From NCBI RefSeq assembly GCF_031581025.1, contig NZ_JAVLCA010000001.1: a stretch of 64,000 nucleotides of DNA; one strand, written 5' to 3'. Positions 36,505-45,880 of the stretch are shown here, piece by piece; the stretch's first letter is position 1; each line of letters starts with the position of its first letter. Made by a program: the position numbers and the translations under genes. This DNA is from Salibaculum sp031581025 (GTDB lineage Bacteria; Pseudomonadota; Alphaproteobacteria; Rhodobacterales; Rhodobacteraceae). The notes beneath the pieces are model-generated. The model was not told the DNA's origin. It worked only from the letters and a program-made list of their open reading frames with translations, and searched no databases.

Positions 36505-39375
36505 ATGCCCGAGCCTGCCCGGATCACGGCGGTCCTTGGCCCGACCAACACCGGCAAGACCCACTACGCGATCGAGCGTATGCTGGCCCATCGCACCGGC
36601 ATCATCGGTTTGCCGCTGCGCCTGCTCGCCCGCGAGGTCTATGACCGCATCGTCGCGGTGCGCGGCCCCTCGGTGGTCGCCCTGATCACCGGCGAGGAAC
36701 GGATCGTGCCGGACCGCGCGCAGTACTGGGTCTGCACCGTCGAGGCCATGCCGGAGGGGATGGGATGCGATTTCCTGGCGGTGGACGAGATCCAGCTGGC
36801 CGCCGACCCCGAGCGCGGCCATGTCTTCACCGACCGGCTGCTGCGGGCGCGGGGGCTGCACGAGACCCTTTTCATGGGGTCCGAGACCATGCGCGGCGCC
36901 ATCGCCAACATGGTGCCCGGCGCGCAGTTCCTCAGGCGCGAGCGGTTTTCCGAGCTGACCTATTCAGGTTCGAAAAAGATAAGCCGAATGCCAGGGCGCT
37001 CGGCCGTCGTCGGGTTTTCGGTTGATAATGTCTATGCCATGGCCGAGCTTCTGCGGCGCCAGAAGGGCGGTGCGGCGGTGGTCATGGGGGCGCTCAGCCC
37101 ACGCACCCGCAACGCCCAGGTGGCAATGTACCAGAACGGCGACGTGGACTACCTCGTGGCCACGGATGCCATCGGCATGGGCCTGAACCTGGACATCGAC
37201 CACGTCGCCTTTTCGTCGCTGTCCAAGTTCGATGGGCGCCGGATGCGGCAACTGTCACCCGACGAGCTGGCCCAGATCGCAGGCCGCGCCGGGCGGCACA
37301 TGAACCATGGCACATTCGGTGTCACCGGCGAGGCCCCGGCCATCGACGACCCCGTGGTCGAGGCCATCACCAGCCACCAGTTCCGCCCGGTCAAGAAACT
37401 GCAATGGCGCAACGCCCGGCTGGATTTCGGCACGCCCGAGCGATTGATCCGGTCGCTGGAGTTGCGCACCGAGGACGACTGGCTGACCCGGGTGCGCGAC
37501 AGCGACGACCTGCTGGCGCTCAAATCCCTGGCCGAGGATGCAGAGGTGCGCGCGCGCGCCAGCGACGGCACATCCGTGCGCCTGCTATGGGATGTCTGCC
37601 GCATTCCGGATTTCCGCGGCATCTCGCACACCGAACATGCTCAGATGCTGGCTCGGATCTATGGCTACCTGCACGAGATGGGCCGCGTCCCCGACGACTG
37701 GATGGCGCGGCAGGTCAAGCGAATCGACCGGCCCGATGGCGACATCGACACCCTGTCCAAGCGGCTGGCCTATATCCGCACCTGGACCTACGTGGCGCAA
37801 CGCAACGGCTGGGTTGCGGACGAATCTCATTGGCGTGCGACGACTCGCGCGGTAGAAGACCGATTGTCGGACGCGTTGCACGATGCGCTGACCCAGCGAT
37901 TTGTGGACCGGCGGACCAGCGTGCTGCTCCGCCGGCTCAAGCAGAAGGAGGGCCTTGTGGCCGAGGTGAACGACACGGGTGAAGTGACTGTCGAGGGGCA
38001 GTTCGTGGGCAGGCTGGAAGGCTTCCGTTTCAGGCAGGACAAAAGTGCCAGCCCCGATGAGGCCAAGACCCTGCGGCAGGCCTCTTTGCAGGCGCTTCAG
38101 CCGCAGTTCAGCCTGCGCGCCGACCGCTTCTACAATGCCCCGGATACCGAACTCGACTTTACCGAGCAGGGCAGGCTGATGTGGGGCGACCAGGCCGTGG
38201 GCAAGCTGGTGGCGGGGGATGCGCCGCTCAAGCCGCGGGTCGCGCCCTTCGTCGATGACGAGGCCGGTGCGGAGGTCGCCCAGAAGGTGCAGCGCCGGTT
38301 GCAGCACTTCATCGACCGCCGCATCGCCACGTTGTTCGAGCCCATGCTGGCGATGGAAAAGGACGAAACCCTCGAAGGGCGGGCCAGGGGTTTTGCCTTC
38401 CGCATGATCGAGGGCTTCGGCGTGGTGCCGCGCGGCGAGGTTGCCGACGAGGTCAAGGCGCTGGACCAGGAGGCGCGCGGCGCACTGCGCAAGCACGGCC
38501 TGCGCTTTGGGCAGTTCACGATTTTCATGCCTTTGCTGCTGAAGCCCGCGCCGACCCGGCTGCGGCTGGTGCTCTGGTCGCTGTCCAAGGGGCTGGAGAC
38601 CTTCCCCGAGGCGCCGCCGCCGGGGCTTGTCACGGTGCCGACGGTCGAAGGCGCGGTGCCGGGCACCTATGCCATGTCGGGGTATCGGGCCGCGGGCGAC
38701 CGGGCGATCCGCATCGACATGCTGGAACGGCTGGCCGACATGCTGCGCGACCAGGACACCCGCGGCGGCTTCGAGGCCAAGGCGGACATGCTCTCGATCA
38801 CGGGCATGACCCTGGAACAGTTCGCGGGCCTCATGGCGGGGTTGGGCTACCGGGCCGAGCGCGGCGAACGCGAGAAGGTCAAGCCCGTCGACACCGCCAT
38901 GGCCGAGGCGCCCGATGCGGCCGCCAGGGCCCAGGACGCCCCTGGGACGGCCGAGGACAAGACCGCGGACATCGCCGATCAGGGCGTGGCGCCGGTGGCC
39001 GAAAGCGCGCCCCAGACGCCCGAGGTCGCCCCGGAGATCCCCGAGGCATCGGACGAGGAAACGCCCGTGGGGCAAGCCCCCGATGACGCCCCGGACACCG
39101 AGACCGCCGCCCCCGAGATCGAGGTCTATTACACCTTCACCTGGGTGGGGACGCGCCGTGGTCAGCAGGGCGGCAAGCCTCAGCAGGGCCGCAAGGGCGC
39201 CCCCAAGGGCAAGCGCGGACAGCCCCAGGCCAGCGGCAAGGACAACGGAAAAGGCGGCGGCAAGGACAGCGGCAAGGACGGACAGAAGGCCGCCCGGAAA
39301 CCTGCGGCCAGAGACAAGCCCATCGACCCCGACAATCCCTTCGCCCAGGCGCTGGCGGGGCTCAAGACCAAGTGA
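36505..39375 (+). CDS. Suv3-like ATP-dependent RNA helicase with basic tail
   Basis: 956 residues. The N-terminal two RecA lobes match the Suv3 helicase family: Walker A GPTNTGKTH with Lys18, the DEIQ box at 94-97, TYSGSKK, the motif IVa/V region TDAIGMGLNLDIDHV and motif VI QIAGRAGRH. A long helical C-terminal region follows, and the last 90 or so residues are a Lys/Gly/Gln-rich low-complexity tail. Suv3 unwinds RNA with exonucleases in mitochondria; the bacterial homologue is found in alphaproteobacteria and its targets are unknown. The stop overlaps the GTG start of the next gene (GTGA). It sits with S4, ferredoxin and CarD genes. Confidence 0.88.
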   Translation: MPEPARITAVLGPTNTGKTHYAIERMLAHRTGIIGLPLRLLAREVYDRIVAVRGPSVVALITGEERIVPDRAQYWVCTVEAMPEGMGCDFLAVDEIQLAADPERGHVFTDRLLRARGLHETLFMGSETMRGAIANMVPGAQFLRRERFSELTYSGSKKISRMPGRSAVVGFSVDNVYAMAELLRRQKGGAAVVMGALSPRTRNAQVAMYQNGDVDYLVATDAIGMGLNLDIDHVAFSSLSKFDGRRMRQLSPDELAQIAGRAGRHMNHGTFGVTGEAPAIDDPVVEAITSHQFRPVKKLQWRNARLDFGTPERLIRSLELRTEDDWLTRVRDSDDLLALKSLAEDAEVRARASDGTSVRLLWDVCRIPDFRGISHTEHAQMLARIYGYLHEMGRVPDDWMARQVKRIDRPDGDIDTLSKRLAYIRTWTYVAQRNGWVADESHWRATTRAVEDRLSDALHDALTQRFVDRRTSVLLRRLKQKEGLVAEVNDTGEVTVEGQFVGRLEGFRFRQDKSASPDEAKTLRQASLQALQPQFSLRADRFYNAPDTELDFTEQGRLMWGDQAVGKLVAGDAPLKPRVAPFVDDEAGAEVAQKVQRRLQHFIDRRIATLFEPMLAMEKDETLEGRARGFAFRMIEGFGVVPRGEVADEVKALDQEARGALRKHGLRFGQFTIFMPLLLKPAPTRLRLVLWSLSKGLETFPEAPPPGLVTVPTVEGAVPGTYAMSGYRAAGDRAIRIDMLERLADMLRDQDTRGGFEAKADMLSITGMTLEQFAGLMAGLGYRAERGEREKVKPVDTAMAEAPDAAARAQDAPGTAEDKTADIADQGVAPVAESAPQTPEVAPEIPEASDEETPVGQAPDDAPDTETAAPEIEVYYTFTWVGTRRGQQGGKPQQGRKGAPKGKRGQPQASGKDNGKGGGKDSGKDGQKAARKPAARDKPIDPDNPFAQALAGLKTK

Positions 39376-39779
39376 ATGCCAGTGCCACGATCCGGCTGGA
39401 CAAGTGGCTCTGGCAGGCGCGGTTCTTCAAGACTCGCAGCCTGGCGGCGCGGCAGGTCCAGGCGGGCAAGGTGCGCATCGACGGTGCCACGATATCGAAA
39501 CCGGCCCGGACGGTCGCCCCCGGTGCGGTGCTGACCTTTGTCCAGGGCGATCGTGTGCGCGTGGTGCGCATCCAGGCACTGGGCACGCGGCGGGGCCCGG
39601 CGCCCGAAGCGCAGGCCCTTTACGAGGATCTGAGCCCGGCCCCGGCGGCGGAACGCCCGTCCGGCGCGGACCGCGCGCGGGGAACGGGCCGCCCCTCGCG
39701 GCGCGACCGCGAGAACCGCGCGGCTTTCCTGCGCGAGATCGGGGCCTCGCCGCTTGCGGATGACCCCTCGGTGGACTAG
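39372..39779 (+). CDS. S4-domain RNA-binding protein (Hsp15-like)
   Basis: 135 residues from a GTG overlapping the helicase stop. Residues 8-60 form an S4 RNA-binding domain (RLDKWLWQARFFKTRSLAARQVQAGKVRIDG), as in Hsp15/HslR, which recycles stalled 50S subunits. The C-terminus is basic and charged. Translationally coupled to the helicase, so both probably act on RNA. Confidence 0.88.
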   Translation: MNASATIRLDKWLWQARFFKTRSLAARQVQAGKVRIDGATISKPARTVAPGAVLTFVQGDRVRVVRIQALGTRRGPAPEAQALYEDLSPAPAAERPSGADRARGTGRPSRRDRENRAAFLREIGASPLADDPSVD

Positions 39780-39809
39780 CTAGGCCCGAGAATAATCTTC
39801 GGAACGCCC

Positions 39810-40145
39810 ATGACCTATATCGTCAACGACAACTGCATCGCCTGCAAATACACCGACTGTGTCGAGGTCTGCCCCGTCGACTGTTTCTACGAGGGCGAGA
39901 ACATGCTGGTGATCCACCCCGACGAATGCATCGACTGCGGCGTCTGCGAACCCGAGTGTCCCGCCGACGCGATCCGCCCCGACACCGAGCCCGAGATGGA
40001 AAAATGGGTGGAGTTCAACCGCAAGTACTCCGAAAAGTGGCCCGTCATCATCACCAAGAAGGACCCGCTGCCCACCGCCGAGGACATGGACGGCAAGCCG
40101 GGCAAGATCGAGCTATTCTCGGAAAACGCGGGCGAGGGCGGCTGA
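39810..40145 (+). CDS. fdxA: 7Fe ferredoxin FdxA
   Basis: 111 residues. Cys patterns for one 3Fe-4S and one 4Fe-4S cluster are present: CIACKYTDCVEVCPVDC and CIDCGVCEPECPADA. The first motif departs from CxxCxxC, consistent with the 3Fe site of FdxA. An electron carrier of the cytosol. The tail LFSENAGEGG is short. Stands in a conserved alphaproteobacterial neighbourhood with CarD and the helicase. Confidence 0.93.
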   Translation: MTYIVNDNCIACKYTDCVEVCPVDCFYEGENMLVIHPDECIDCGVCEPECPADAIRPDTEPEMEKWVEFNRKYSEKWPVIITKKDPLPTAEDMDGKPGKIELFSENAGEGG

Positions 40146-40193
40146 TACCCGATTCGTGACGTGCGTTTCCGCAATGCATTGATCTGAAACGCT

Positions 40194-40246
40194 AAAATGC
40201 GACCCCGGCCATGCCGCGCCGCGGCGCTTCCGGAAATGGCATTTTT
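40194..40246 (+). terminator. terminator after fdxA
   Basis: AAAATGC (40194-40200) pairs with GCATTTT (40239-40245), enclosing a nested GC hairpin, with a five-T run at 40242-40246. The outer stem is A-rich on the left, so it could serve the minus strand too. Confidence 0.6.
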
Positions 40247-40307
40247 GTGTTAAACTTCGTCCCGATGCTGCGAAAGTGTTGACCCGAGATTTGCATGGAA
40301 AGCCTGA

Positions 40308-40335
40308 CGGGACTGGTTTGGTCCCGCCGGGTTTT
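40308..40335 (+). promoter_or_regulatory. hairpin plus T-run in carD leader
   Basis: CGGGAC and GTCCCG with a 7-base loop, then GGGTTTTCT, 65 bases before the carD ATG. It could be a second terminator for fdxA or an attenuator for carD. Confidence 0.35.
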
Positions 40336-40399
40336 CTGTCGCCGGAACTCTGCCACCCGGGGAACGGACCCACGCGGGCGGCGCCGTTGGAAGGAAGCC

Positions 40400-40903
40400 A
40401 TGAGTAAGAAATCGCAATACAAGCCGAACCAATTCGTGGTGTACCCGTCCCACGGGGTGGGCCAGATCGTCTCGATCGAGAAGCAGGAGGTCGCGGGCTT
40501 CGAACTGGAGCTTTTCGTGATCTCCTTCGACAAGGACAAGATGACCCTGCGCGTGCCCACCAACAAGGCCGATGAGGTCGGGATGCGCTCTCTGTCGACG
40601 CCTGATGTGGTGGCCGACGCCATGAAGACCCTGCGCGGCAAGGCCAAGGTCAAGAAGGCCATGTGGTCGCGCCGGGCGCAGGAGTATGAACAGAAAATCA
40701 ACTCCGGCGACCTGATCGCCATCGCCGAGGTCGTCCGCGACCTGCACCGGGCCGATGACCAGCGCGAGCAGAGCTATTCCGAGCGCCAGCTCTACGAGGC
40801 CGCGCTGGAACGCCTGACCCGCGAGATCGCCGCCGTGAAAAACGGCGACGAAACCGACGCGGCCAAGGAAATCGACGAGGTCTTGGTCAGCCGCGCCGCC
40901 TGA
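40400..40903 (+). CDS. carD: CarD-family transcription factor
   Basis: 167 residues. The N-terminal RNAP-interacting domain (FVVYPSHGVGQIVSIEKQEVAG) and C-terminal helical domain match CarD/CdnL, which stabilises the open complex at many promoters including those for rRNA. AAGGAAGC precedes the ATG; an earlier start at 40295 lies within the leader hairpin region and is not credible. Followed by a strong terminator. Confidence 0.92.
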   Translation: MSKKSQYKPNQFVVYPSHGVGQIVSIEKQEVAGFELELFVISFDKDKMTLRVPTNKADEVGMRSLSTPDVVADAMKTLRGKAKVKKAMWSRRAQEYEQKINSGDLIAIAEVVRDLHRADDQREQSYSERQLYEAALERLTREIAAVKNGDETDAAKEIDEVLVSRAA

Positions 40904-40932
40904 TCTTTCGGGTCGGGCTGTTGCCAAACCGG

Positions 40933-40971
40933 GAAAGCCGCGGTCCAGGGAACGCGGCTTTCGCAGTTTTT
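40933..40971 (+). terminator. strong intrinsic terminator of carD
   Basis: GAAAGCCGCG (40933-40942) pairs perfectly with CGCGGCTTTC (40953-40962), then GCAG and TTTTT at 40967-40971. Confidence 0.85.
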
Positions 40972-40997
40972 GTGGCGCCGGTTGCGGTGTGCGCCCG

Positions 40998-42263
40998 TCA
41001 GGCCAGCGCGCGCCAGCCGATATCGGTGCGGTTGACCCCCTCGGGCCAGTCGATCCGCTCGACCATCGCATAGGCGCGCGTCCGGGCCTGCGCCAGGGTG
41101 GCGCCACGCGCCGTGACGTTCAGAACGCGCCCGCCGCTGGCGATGATGCCGCCGTCGTTTTCGGCGGTGCCGGCGTGAAACAGCATGTGCGAACTGTCTT
41201 CGGGCAGGTCGTCCAGCCCCTTGATCGCGCTGCCTTTCTCGTAGGCGCCGGGATATCCCCGGGCGGCCATGACCACGGTCAGGGCATGATCGTCGGCCCA
41301 GTTGACCTGTGTCTCGTGCAGCCGTGCTTCGGCGCAGGCCTGCATCAGGTCCAGCGCCTGCGCGCCCAGCCTCATCATCAGCACCTGGCACTCGGGATCG
41401 CCGAAGCGGACGTTGTATTCCACCAGCCGCGGACGGCCCTGCGCGATCATCAGCCCGACGTAGAGCACACCCTGATAGGGCGTGCCGCGCCGGGCCATCT
41501 CGGCCATGGTCGGGCGCACGATCTCGTCCATGGTGCGCTGCGTCACGGCATCGGTCATGATCGGGGCCGGGGAATAGGCCCCCATGCCGCCGGTATTGGG
41601 GCCCGTGTCGCCGTCGAAGGCGCGCTTGTGGTCCTGCGCGGTGCCGATGGGCAGGGCGGTTTCCCCGTCGCAAAGCACGAAGAACGAGGCCTCTTCGCCG
41701 GTCATGAACTCCTCGATCACCACCTCGGCTCCGGCCGCCCCGAATTCACCGGCGAACATGTTGTCGATGGCGGCCAGCGCCGTTGCCTCGTCCATGGCCA
41801 CGATCACGCCCTTGCCCGCGGCCAGCCCGTCGGCCTTGACAACGATGGGGGCGCCTTGTGCGCGGATATGGGCGCGGGCGGCCTCGGCCTCGGTGAAATG
41901 GGCAAACCCGGCGGTCGGGGCCGCACAGGCGGCGCAGATGTCCTTTGTGAAGGATTTCGAGGTTTCCAGCCGCGCCGCCTCGGCCGAAGGTCCGAAAACG
42001 GAAAGTCCGGCGGCGCGCAGCCGGTCCGCGATCCCGGCGGCAAGGGGCGCCTCGGGCCCGATGATCACCAGGTCCACGGCATGGTCCGCGCAAAAGCTCG
42101 CCACGGCCTCGCCGTCGAGGATGTCCAGCGCCGGGCATTCGGCGATCTGCGCGATCCCGGCATTTCCGGGGGCCACGATCAGCCGGTCGCACTTGGGGTT
42201 CTGCAGGATGGCCCAGGCGAGGCTGTGCTCGCGCCCGCCGCTGCCGAGGATCAGGATGTTCAT
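40998..42263 (-). CDS. purD: phosphoribosylamine-glycine ligase
   Basis: 421 residues, full length. Joins glycine to phosphoribosylamine in purine synthesis. The N-terminal MNILILGSGGREHSLA, ATP-grasp body (VVKADGLAAGKGVIVA, later YVGLMIAQGRPRLVEYNVRFGDPECQ) and C-terminal domain are intact. The ATG at 42263 is supported by the family start; 18 extra residues from 42317 would be untypical. Divergent from xseA with a 65-base gap that must hold both promoters. Confidence 0.97.
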   Translation of the reverse strand: MNILILGSGGREHSLAWAILQNPKCDRLIVAPGNAGIAQIAECPALDILDGEAVASFCADHAVDLVIIGPEAPLAAGIADRLRAAGLSVFGPSAEAARLETSKSFTKDICAACAAPTAGFAHFTEAEAARAHIRAQGAPIVVKADGLAAGKGVIVAMDEATALAAIDNMFAGEFGAAGAEVVIEEFMTGEEASFFVLCDGETALPIGTAQDHKRAFDGDTGPNTGGMGAYSPAPIMTDAVTQRTMDEIVRPTMAEMARRGTPYQGVLYVGLMIAQGRPRLVEYNVRFGDPECQVLMMRLGAQALDLMQACAEARLHETQVNWADDHALTVVMAARGYPGAYEKGSAIKGLDDLPEDSSHMLFHAGTAENDGGIIASGGRVLNVTARGATLAQARTRAYAMVERIDWPEGVNRTDIGWRALA

Positions 42264-42328
42264 GGTCGCTTTCCCTTTGGCTGCGGGCCTTTTAGGATCG
42301 GGGCCAAAGCAGCACAAGGGCGCCGCAC

Positions 42329-43882
42329 ATGGACCTGATCGACGAGCCGGACAAGGCGGGCAACACCCCGGAATTCACCGTCAGCGAACTGTCGGGCGCG
42401 GTCAAGCGCGCCATCGAGGGCGAATTCGGCCATGTCCGCGTCAAGGGCGAGGTCGGCCGTGTCGTGCGCGCCCGGTCGGGGCATCTCTATTTCGATCTCA
42501 AGGATGACCGCGCGGTCCTGGCCTGCACCACCTGGAAAGGCCAGGTTCCCGGCCTGAGCCTGGTCCCCGAGGAAGGCATGGAGGTCGTGGCGCATGGCCG
42601 CATGACCACCTTTGCCAATCAGTCGAAATACCAGATGAATGCCACCGAGGTGGCCGTGGCCGGGGTCGGCGCGCTCATGGCGATGCTGGAGAAACGGCGC
42701 AAGGCGCTGCAGGCCGAGGGGCTTTTCGCACCCGACCGCAAGCGGGCGCTGCCATTCCTGCCGCAGGTCATCGGGGTCGTGACCTCGGCCCAGGGGGCGG
42801 TGATCCGCGACATCCTGCACCGCCTGGGCGACCGCTTTCCGCGTCGGGTGCTGGTCTGGCCGGTCGCGGTGCAGGGCCGCGACTGCGCGCCGCAGGTGGC
42901 CCGTGCGATCGCCGGCTTCAACGCCATGACGCCGGGCGGGGCGCTGCCCCGGCCCGACCTGCTGATCGTGGCGCGCGGCGGTGGCTCGATCGAGGATCTA
43001 TGGGGCTTCAACGAAGAGGAGGTCGTGCGCGCGGCGGCCGCCAGCGCCATTCCGCTGATCTCGGCCGTGGGCCACGAGACCGACACCACGCTGATCGACC
43101 ATGCGGCCGACCGGCGCGCGCCCACGCCCTCGGCCGCGGCCGAGATCGCGGTGCCGGTGCGGCTGGACCTGATCGGGGCCATCGAGCAGCTGGATATGCG
43201 GCTGAACCGCGCCGTGACCGAGAGCCTGCGCCTGCGCAAGCAGCGGGTCGGCGACCTGGGCCGGCTGCTGCCCCGGCCCGAGACGCTGGTCGAGGATGCG
43301 CGCCAGCGGCTGGACTACTGGTCGGAAAAGCTGGACCTTGCGCTGAAGGGCCGGGTGACTTCGGGCGAGCTGCGGCTGAGTCGCGCGGCGGGCAGTCTGC
43401 GGCCCGGGCTGCTGCAGGCGCGGCTGGACCGCGCGCGCGACCGTCAGGCGGGCACCGGCTCACGGCTGGCCCCGGCGCTGGATCGGGCGGCGCGCGATGC
43501 GCGGGGGCGCCTCGCGGTGCAGGCCGGTCGGCTGAGCCCGCTCGCCGTGGAGCGCGCGGTGGCGCGCGGGCGGCAGGACGTGCAGGCCCGGCTGGAGCGG
43601 CTGCACCTGGCCGCCCGCAGCGCGCAGGACCGCCGCGCCGCAAGGCTCGAGGCGCTGGACAACCTGCGCCGCACGCTGGGGTATACCGAGACGCTCAAGC
43701 GCGGCTACGCGGTGGTGCGCGGCGATGGCGCCGTGGTCACGACGGCCAAGGCCGCGGGCAAGGCCGCCGCGCTGGAACTGGAATTCGCAGATGGCAAGCT
43801 GCCGGCCGGCCCCGGCGACGTGCCGAAGCCGAAGAAGGCCAGGTCGAAAACGCCGCCCCCGGACCAGGGGAGCCTGTTCTAG
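42329..43882 (+). CDS. xseA: exodeoxyribonuclease VII large subunit
   Basis: 517 residues. Catalytic subunit of Exo VII, which degrades single-stranded DNA from both ends. N-terminal OB-fold (VRVKGEVGRVVRARSGHLYFDLKDD), then the catalytic domain with VIGVVTSAQGAVIRDI, IVARGGGSIEDLWGFNEE and AVGHETDTTLIDHAAD. A long Arg/Ala-rich coiled coil follows at about residues 290-455, then a Lys/Pro tail. The small subunit xseB is not in the window. Confidence 0.96.
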   Translation: MDLIDEPDKAGNTPEFTVSELSGAVKRAIEGEFGHVRVKGEVGRVVRARSGHLYFDLKDDRAVLACTTWKGQVPGLSLVPEEGMEVVAHGRMTTFANQSKYQMNATEVAVAGVGALMAMLEKRRKALQAEGLFAPDRKRALPFLPQVIGVVTSAQGAVIRDILHRLGDRFPRRVLVWPVAVQGRDCAPQVARAIAGFNAMTPGGALPRPDLLIVARGGGSIEDLWGFNEEEVVRAAAASAIPLISAVGHETDTTLIDHAADRRAPTPSAAAEIAVPVRLDLIGAIEQLDMRLNRAVTESLRLRKQRVGDLGRLLPRPETLVEDARQRLDYWSEKLDLALKGRVTSGELRLSRAAGSLRPGLLQARLDRARDRQAGTGSRLAPALDRAARDARGRLAVQAGRLSPLAVERAVARGRQDVQARLERLHLAARSAQDRRAARLEALDNLRRTLGYTETLKRGYAVVRGDGAVVTTAKAAGKAAALELEFADGKLPAGPGDVPKPKKARSKTPPPDQGSLF

Positions 43883-43908
43883 GCGGGCGCAGGTCCCGTG
43901 GGCCGCCC

Positions 43909-44292
43909 CTAGGACCCCATGTTATCGCAGATCAGGGGCTTGGCTTCCTCGACCTCGTAAAGGATAGTCGTGTCCGGATCGTTGAGGAACTCGGCGCGGA
44001 TGCCACTGTCCTCCTTGTAGACCTCCCAGCACTTGGGCTCGGGGTCGCCGTCGTAGACGAAACAGATCGCGCGGCCCTCGGCATACCATTCGCCCTGAAT
44101 GCACTCCCCGTCCAGGAAGGACCAGATGACCCGCTGCGACGGGGCGTAGAATTCCGCACCGTAGGGCTGGCCATTGGCGGAAAAGGTCAGGGTCTTGCCG
44201 GTCATGTGGTCCGCGAACTCGGGCCCGGTCATGGGGGTTTCGGCCAGCGCGGCGGCCGGCAGCAGGACAAGGATGGCAACCAGTGATCGCAT
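43909..44292 (-). CDS. secreted hypothetical protein (127 aa)
   Basis: 127 residues. A clear signal peptide (MRSLVAILVLLPAAALA, cleavage after ALA) is followed by a mature domain of about 110 residues with three Cys (in GECIQGEWY and ICFVYDG and the terminal CDN), Trp-rich and acidic, so probably a small periplasmic beta-rich protein. I do not recognise the family. Divergent from ftsY, 168 bases away. The gene lies on the opposite strand to xseA and its stop is 26 bases from the xseA stop. Confidence 0.75.
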   Translation of the reverse strand: MRSLVAILVLLPAAALAETPMTGPEFADHMTGKTLTFSANGQPYGAEFYAPSQRVIWSFLDGECIQGEWYAEGRAICFVYDGDPEPKCWEVYKEDSGIRAEFLNDPDTTILYEVEEAKPLICDNMGS

Positions 44293-44460
44293 GTTCGCAA
44301 TCTTGCAGAGGGTGGGGCGGTGCGTCCACCCGCGTCCGAACGGTGCGCCGCCTGGAGCGTTTGCAGGGCAGGGCCGGAGGTGACGCAGAATCGCGCGGTC
44401 GCCCTTAACCTTTGCCCGGCTTGTGTTTAGATATCTTGCAACCACTATCGGAGCGCGCGC

Positions 44461-45819
44461 ATGGCCTTTTTCAGAAAACTCAAGGATCGATTGTTCAAGT
44501 CCTCCTCGAAGATCGAGGAGGGGCTGGACGCCATCGTCGATGAGGGCGGCGTCGCGGAGGACGAACCGGCGGCCCCGGAGCCCGCCCCCGACCCCGCCCC
44601 GGACCCGGGCCCCGCAACGCCCGATCCGGCCCCCGCGCCAGAGCCGGCGCCTGATCCGACCCCCGAACCCGATCCGGCCCCTGATCCCGTGCCCGAGCCG
44701 GCGCCAGACCCCGAACCGACCCCGCTCCCTGATCCCGATCCGGCCCCGGCCCCCCAGGAAGACCCGGTTCGCGTGCCCGAACCCACGGCCCCCGAGACGC
44801 CGCAAGAGGTGCCCCAGGCGCCCCAGTCTGCGCCCGCGCCGACCCCGTCGGAACTGCCCGACAGCCCGCCACCCGAGATGCCGCAGCCTCTGGACGTGGC
44901 CGGGGCGGCGGAAACGGCCGACGCAGGCGCGCGGCCCGGCCTGCTGGGCCGCCTGTTGGGGCGGGGCGACAAGAAGACCGTGGTCCGGCGCGAGCTGGAC
45001 GACGACATGCTCGAACAGCTCGAGGAATTGCTGATCAGCGCCGACATGGGCGTCGAAACCGCCCTGCGCGTCACCGCCAACATGGCCGAGGGGCGCTTTG
45101 GCAAGAAGCTCTCGACCCGGGAAATCAAGGAATTGCTGTCGGCCGAGGTGGCCCGCGTGATGGAGCCGGTGGCCCGGCCGATGCCGCTTTTTCCCTCCAA
45201 GCCGCAGGTGGTGCTTGTCGTGGGGGTCAACGGCTCGGGCAAGACCACGACCATCGGCAAGCTCGCCAGCCAGTTCCGCGCGGCGGGCAAATCGGTGGTG
45301 ATCGCCGCCGGTGACACCTTCCGCGCGGCCGCCGTGGAGCAATTGCAGGTCTGGGGCGACCGGGCCGGGGTTCCGGTGCTGACCGCGCCCGCGGGGTCGG
45401 ACCCCGCCAGCCTGGCCTGGGATGCCATGGACAAGGCCCAGAAAGACGGCGCAGACCTGCTGATGATCGACACCGCCGGGCGTCTGCAGAACCGTGCCGA
45501 CCTGATGGAAGAGCTGGCCAAGATCGTCCGGGTGATCCGCAAGAAGGACCCCGACGCCCCGCACAACACCCTGCTGGTGCTGGATGCGACGACGGGCCAG
45601 AATGCCCTGTCGCAGGTCAAGACCTTCCAGCAGCTGGCCGATGTCTCGGGCCTTGTGATGACCAAGCTGGACGGCACCGCCAAGGGCGGCGTTCTGGTGG
45701 CCCTGGCCGACCAGTTCGGCCTGCCGATCCATGCCATCGGCGTGGGCGAACAGATCGACGACCTTGCCCCCTTCGATCCCGAGGATTTCGCCGCCGCCCT
45801 CACGGGGCTGGAGCGGTGA
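44461..45819 (+). CDS. ftsY: signal recognition particle receptor FtsY
   Basis: 452 residues. GTPase that docks the SRP-ribosome complex at the inner membrane. A basic start (MAFFRKLKDRLFKSS) is followed by an unusual A domain: residues 36-143 are a run of Pro, Asp, Glu and Ala in PAPDP-like repeats. The NG domain is conserved: GVNGSGKTT at 255-263, DTAGR, and TKLDGTAKGG. The EamA and yciB genes downstream may be in the same transcript. Confidence 0.96.
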   Translation: MAFFRKLKDRLFKSSSKIEEGLDAIVDEGGVAEDEPAAPEPAPDPAPDPGPATPDPAPAPEPAPDPTPEPDPAPDPVPEPAPDPEPTPLPDPDPAPAPQEDPVRVPEPTAPETPQEVPQAPQSAPAPTPSELPDSPPPEMPQPLDVAGAAETADAGARPGLLGRLLGRGDKKTVVRRELDDDMLEQLEELLISADMGVETALRVTANMAEGRFGKKLSTREIKELLSAEVARVMEPVARPMPLFPSKPQVVLVVGVNGSGKTTTIGKLASQFRAAGKSVVIAAGDTFRAAAVEQLQVWGDRAGVPVLTAPAGSDPASLAWDAMDKAQKDGADLLMIDTAGRLQNRADLMEELAKIVRVIRKKDPDAPHNTLLVLDATTGQNALSQVKTFQQLADVSGLVMTKLDGTAKGGVLVALADQFGLPIHAIGVGEQIDDLAPFDPEDFAAALTGLER

Positions 45820-45880
45820 GGCGACAGGCCCCTGCGGCGCGGGCCAAGGCGGCAGACGCGCCGGATCCGACCCGAGCAGC

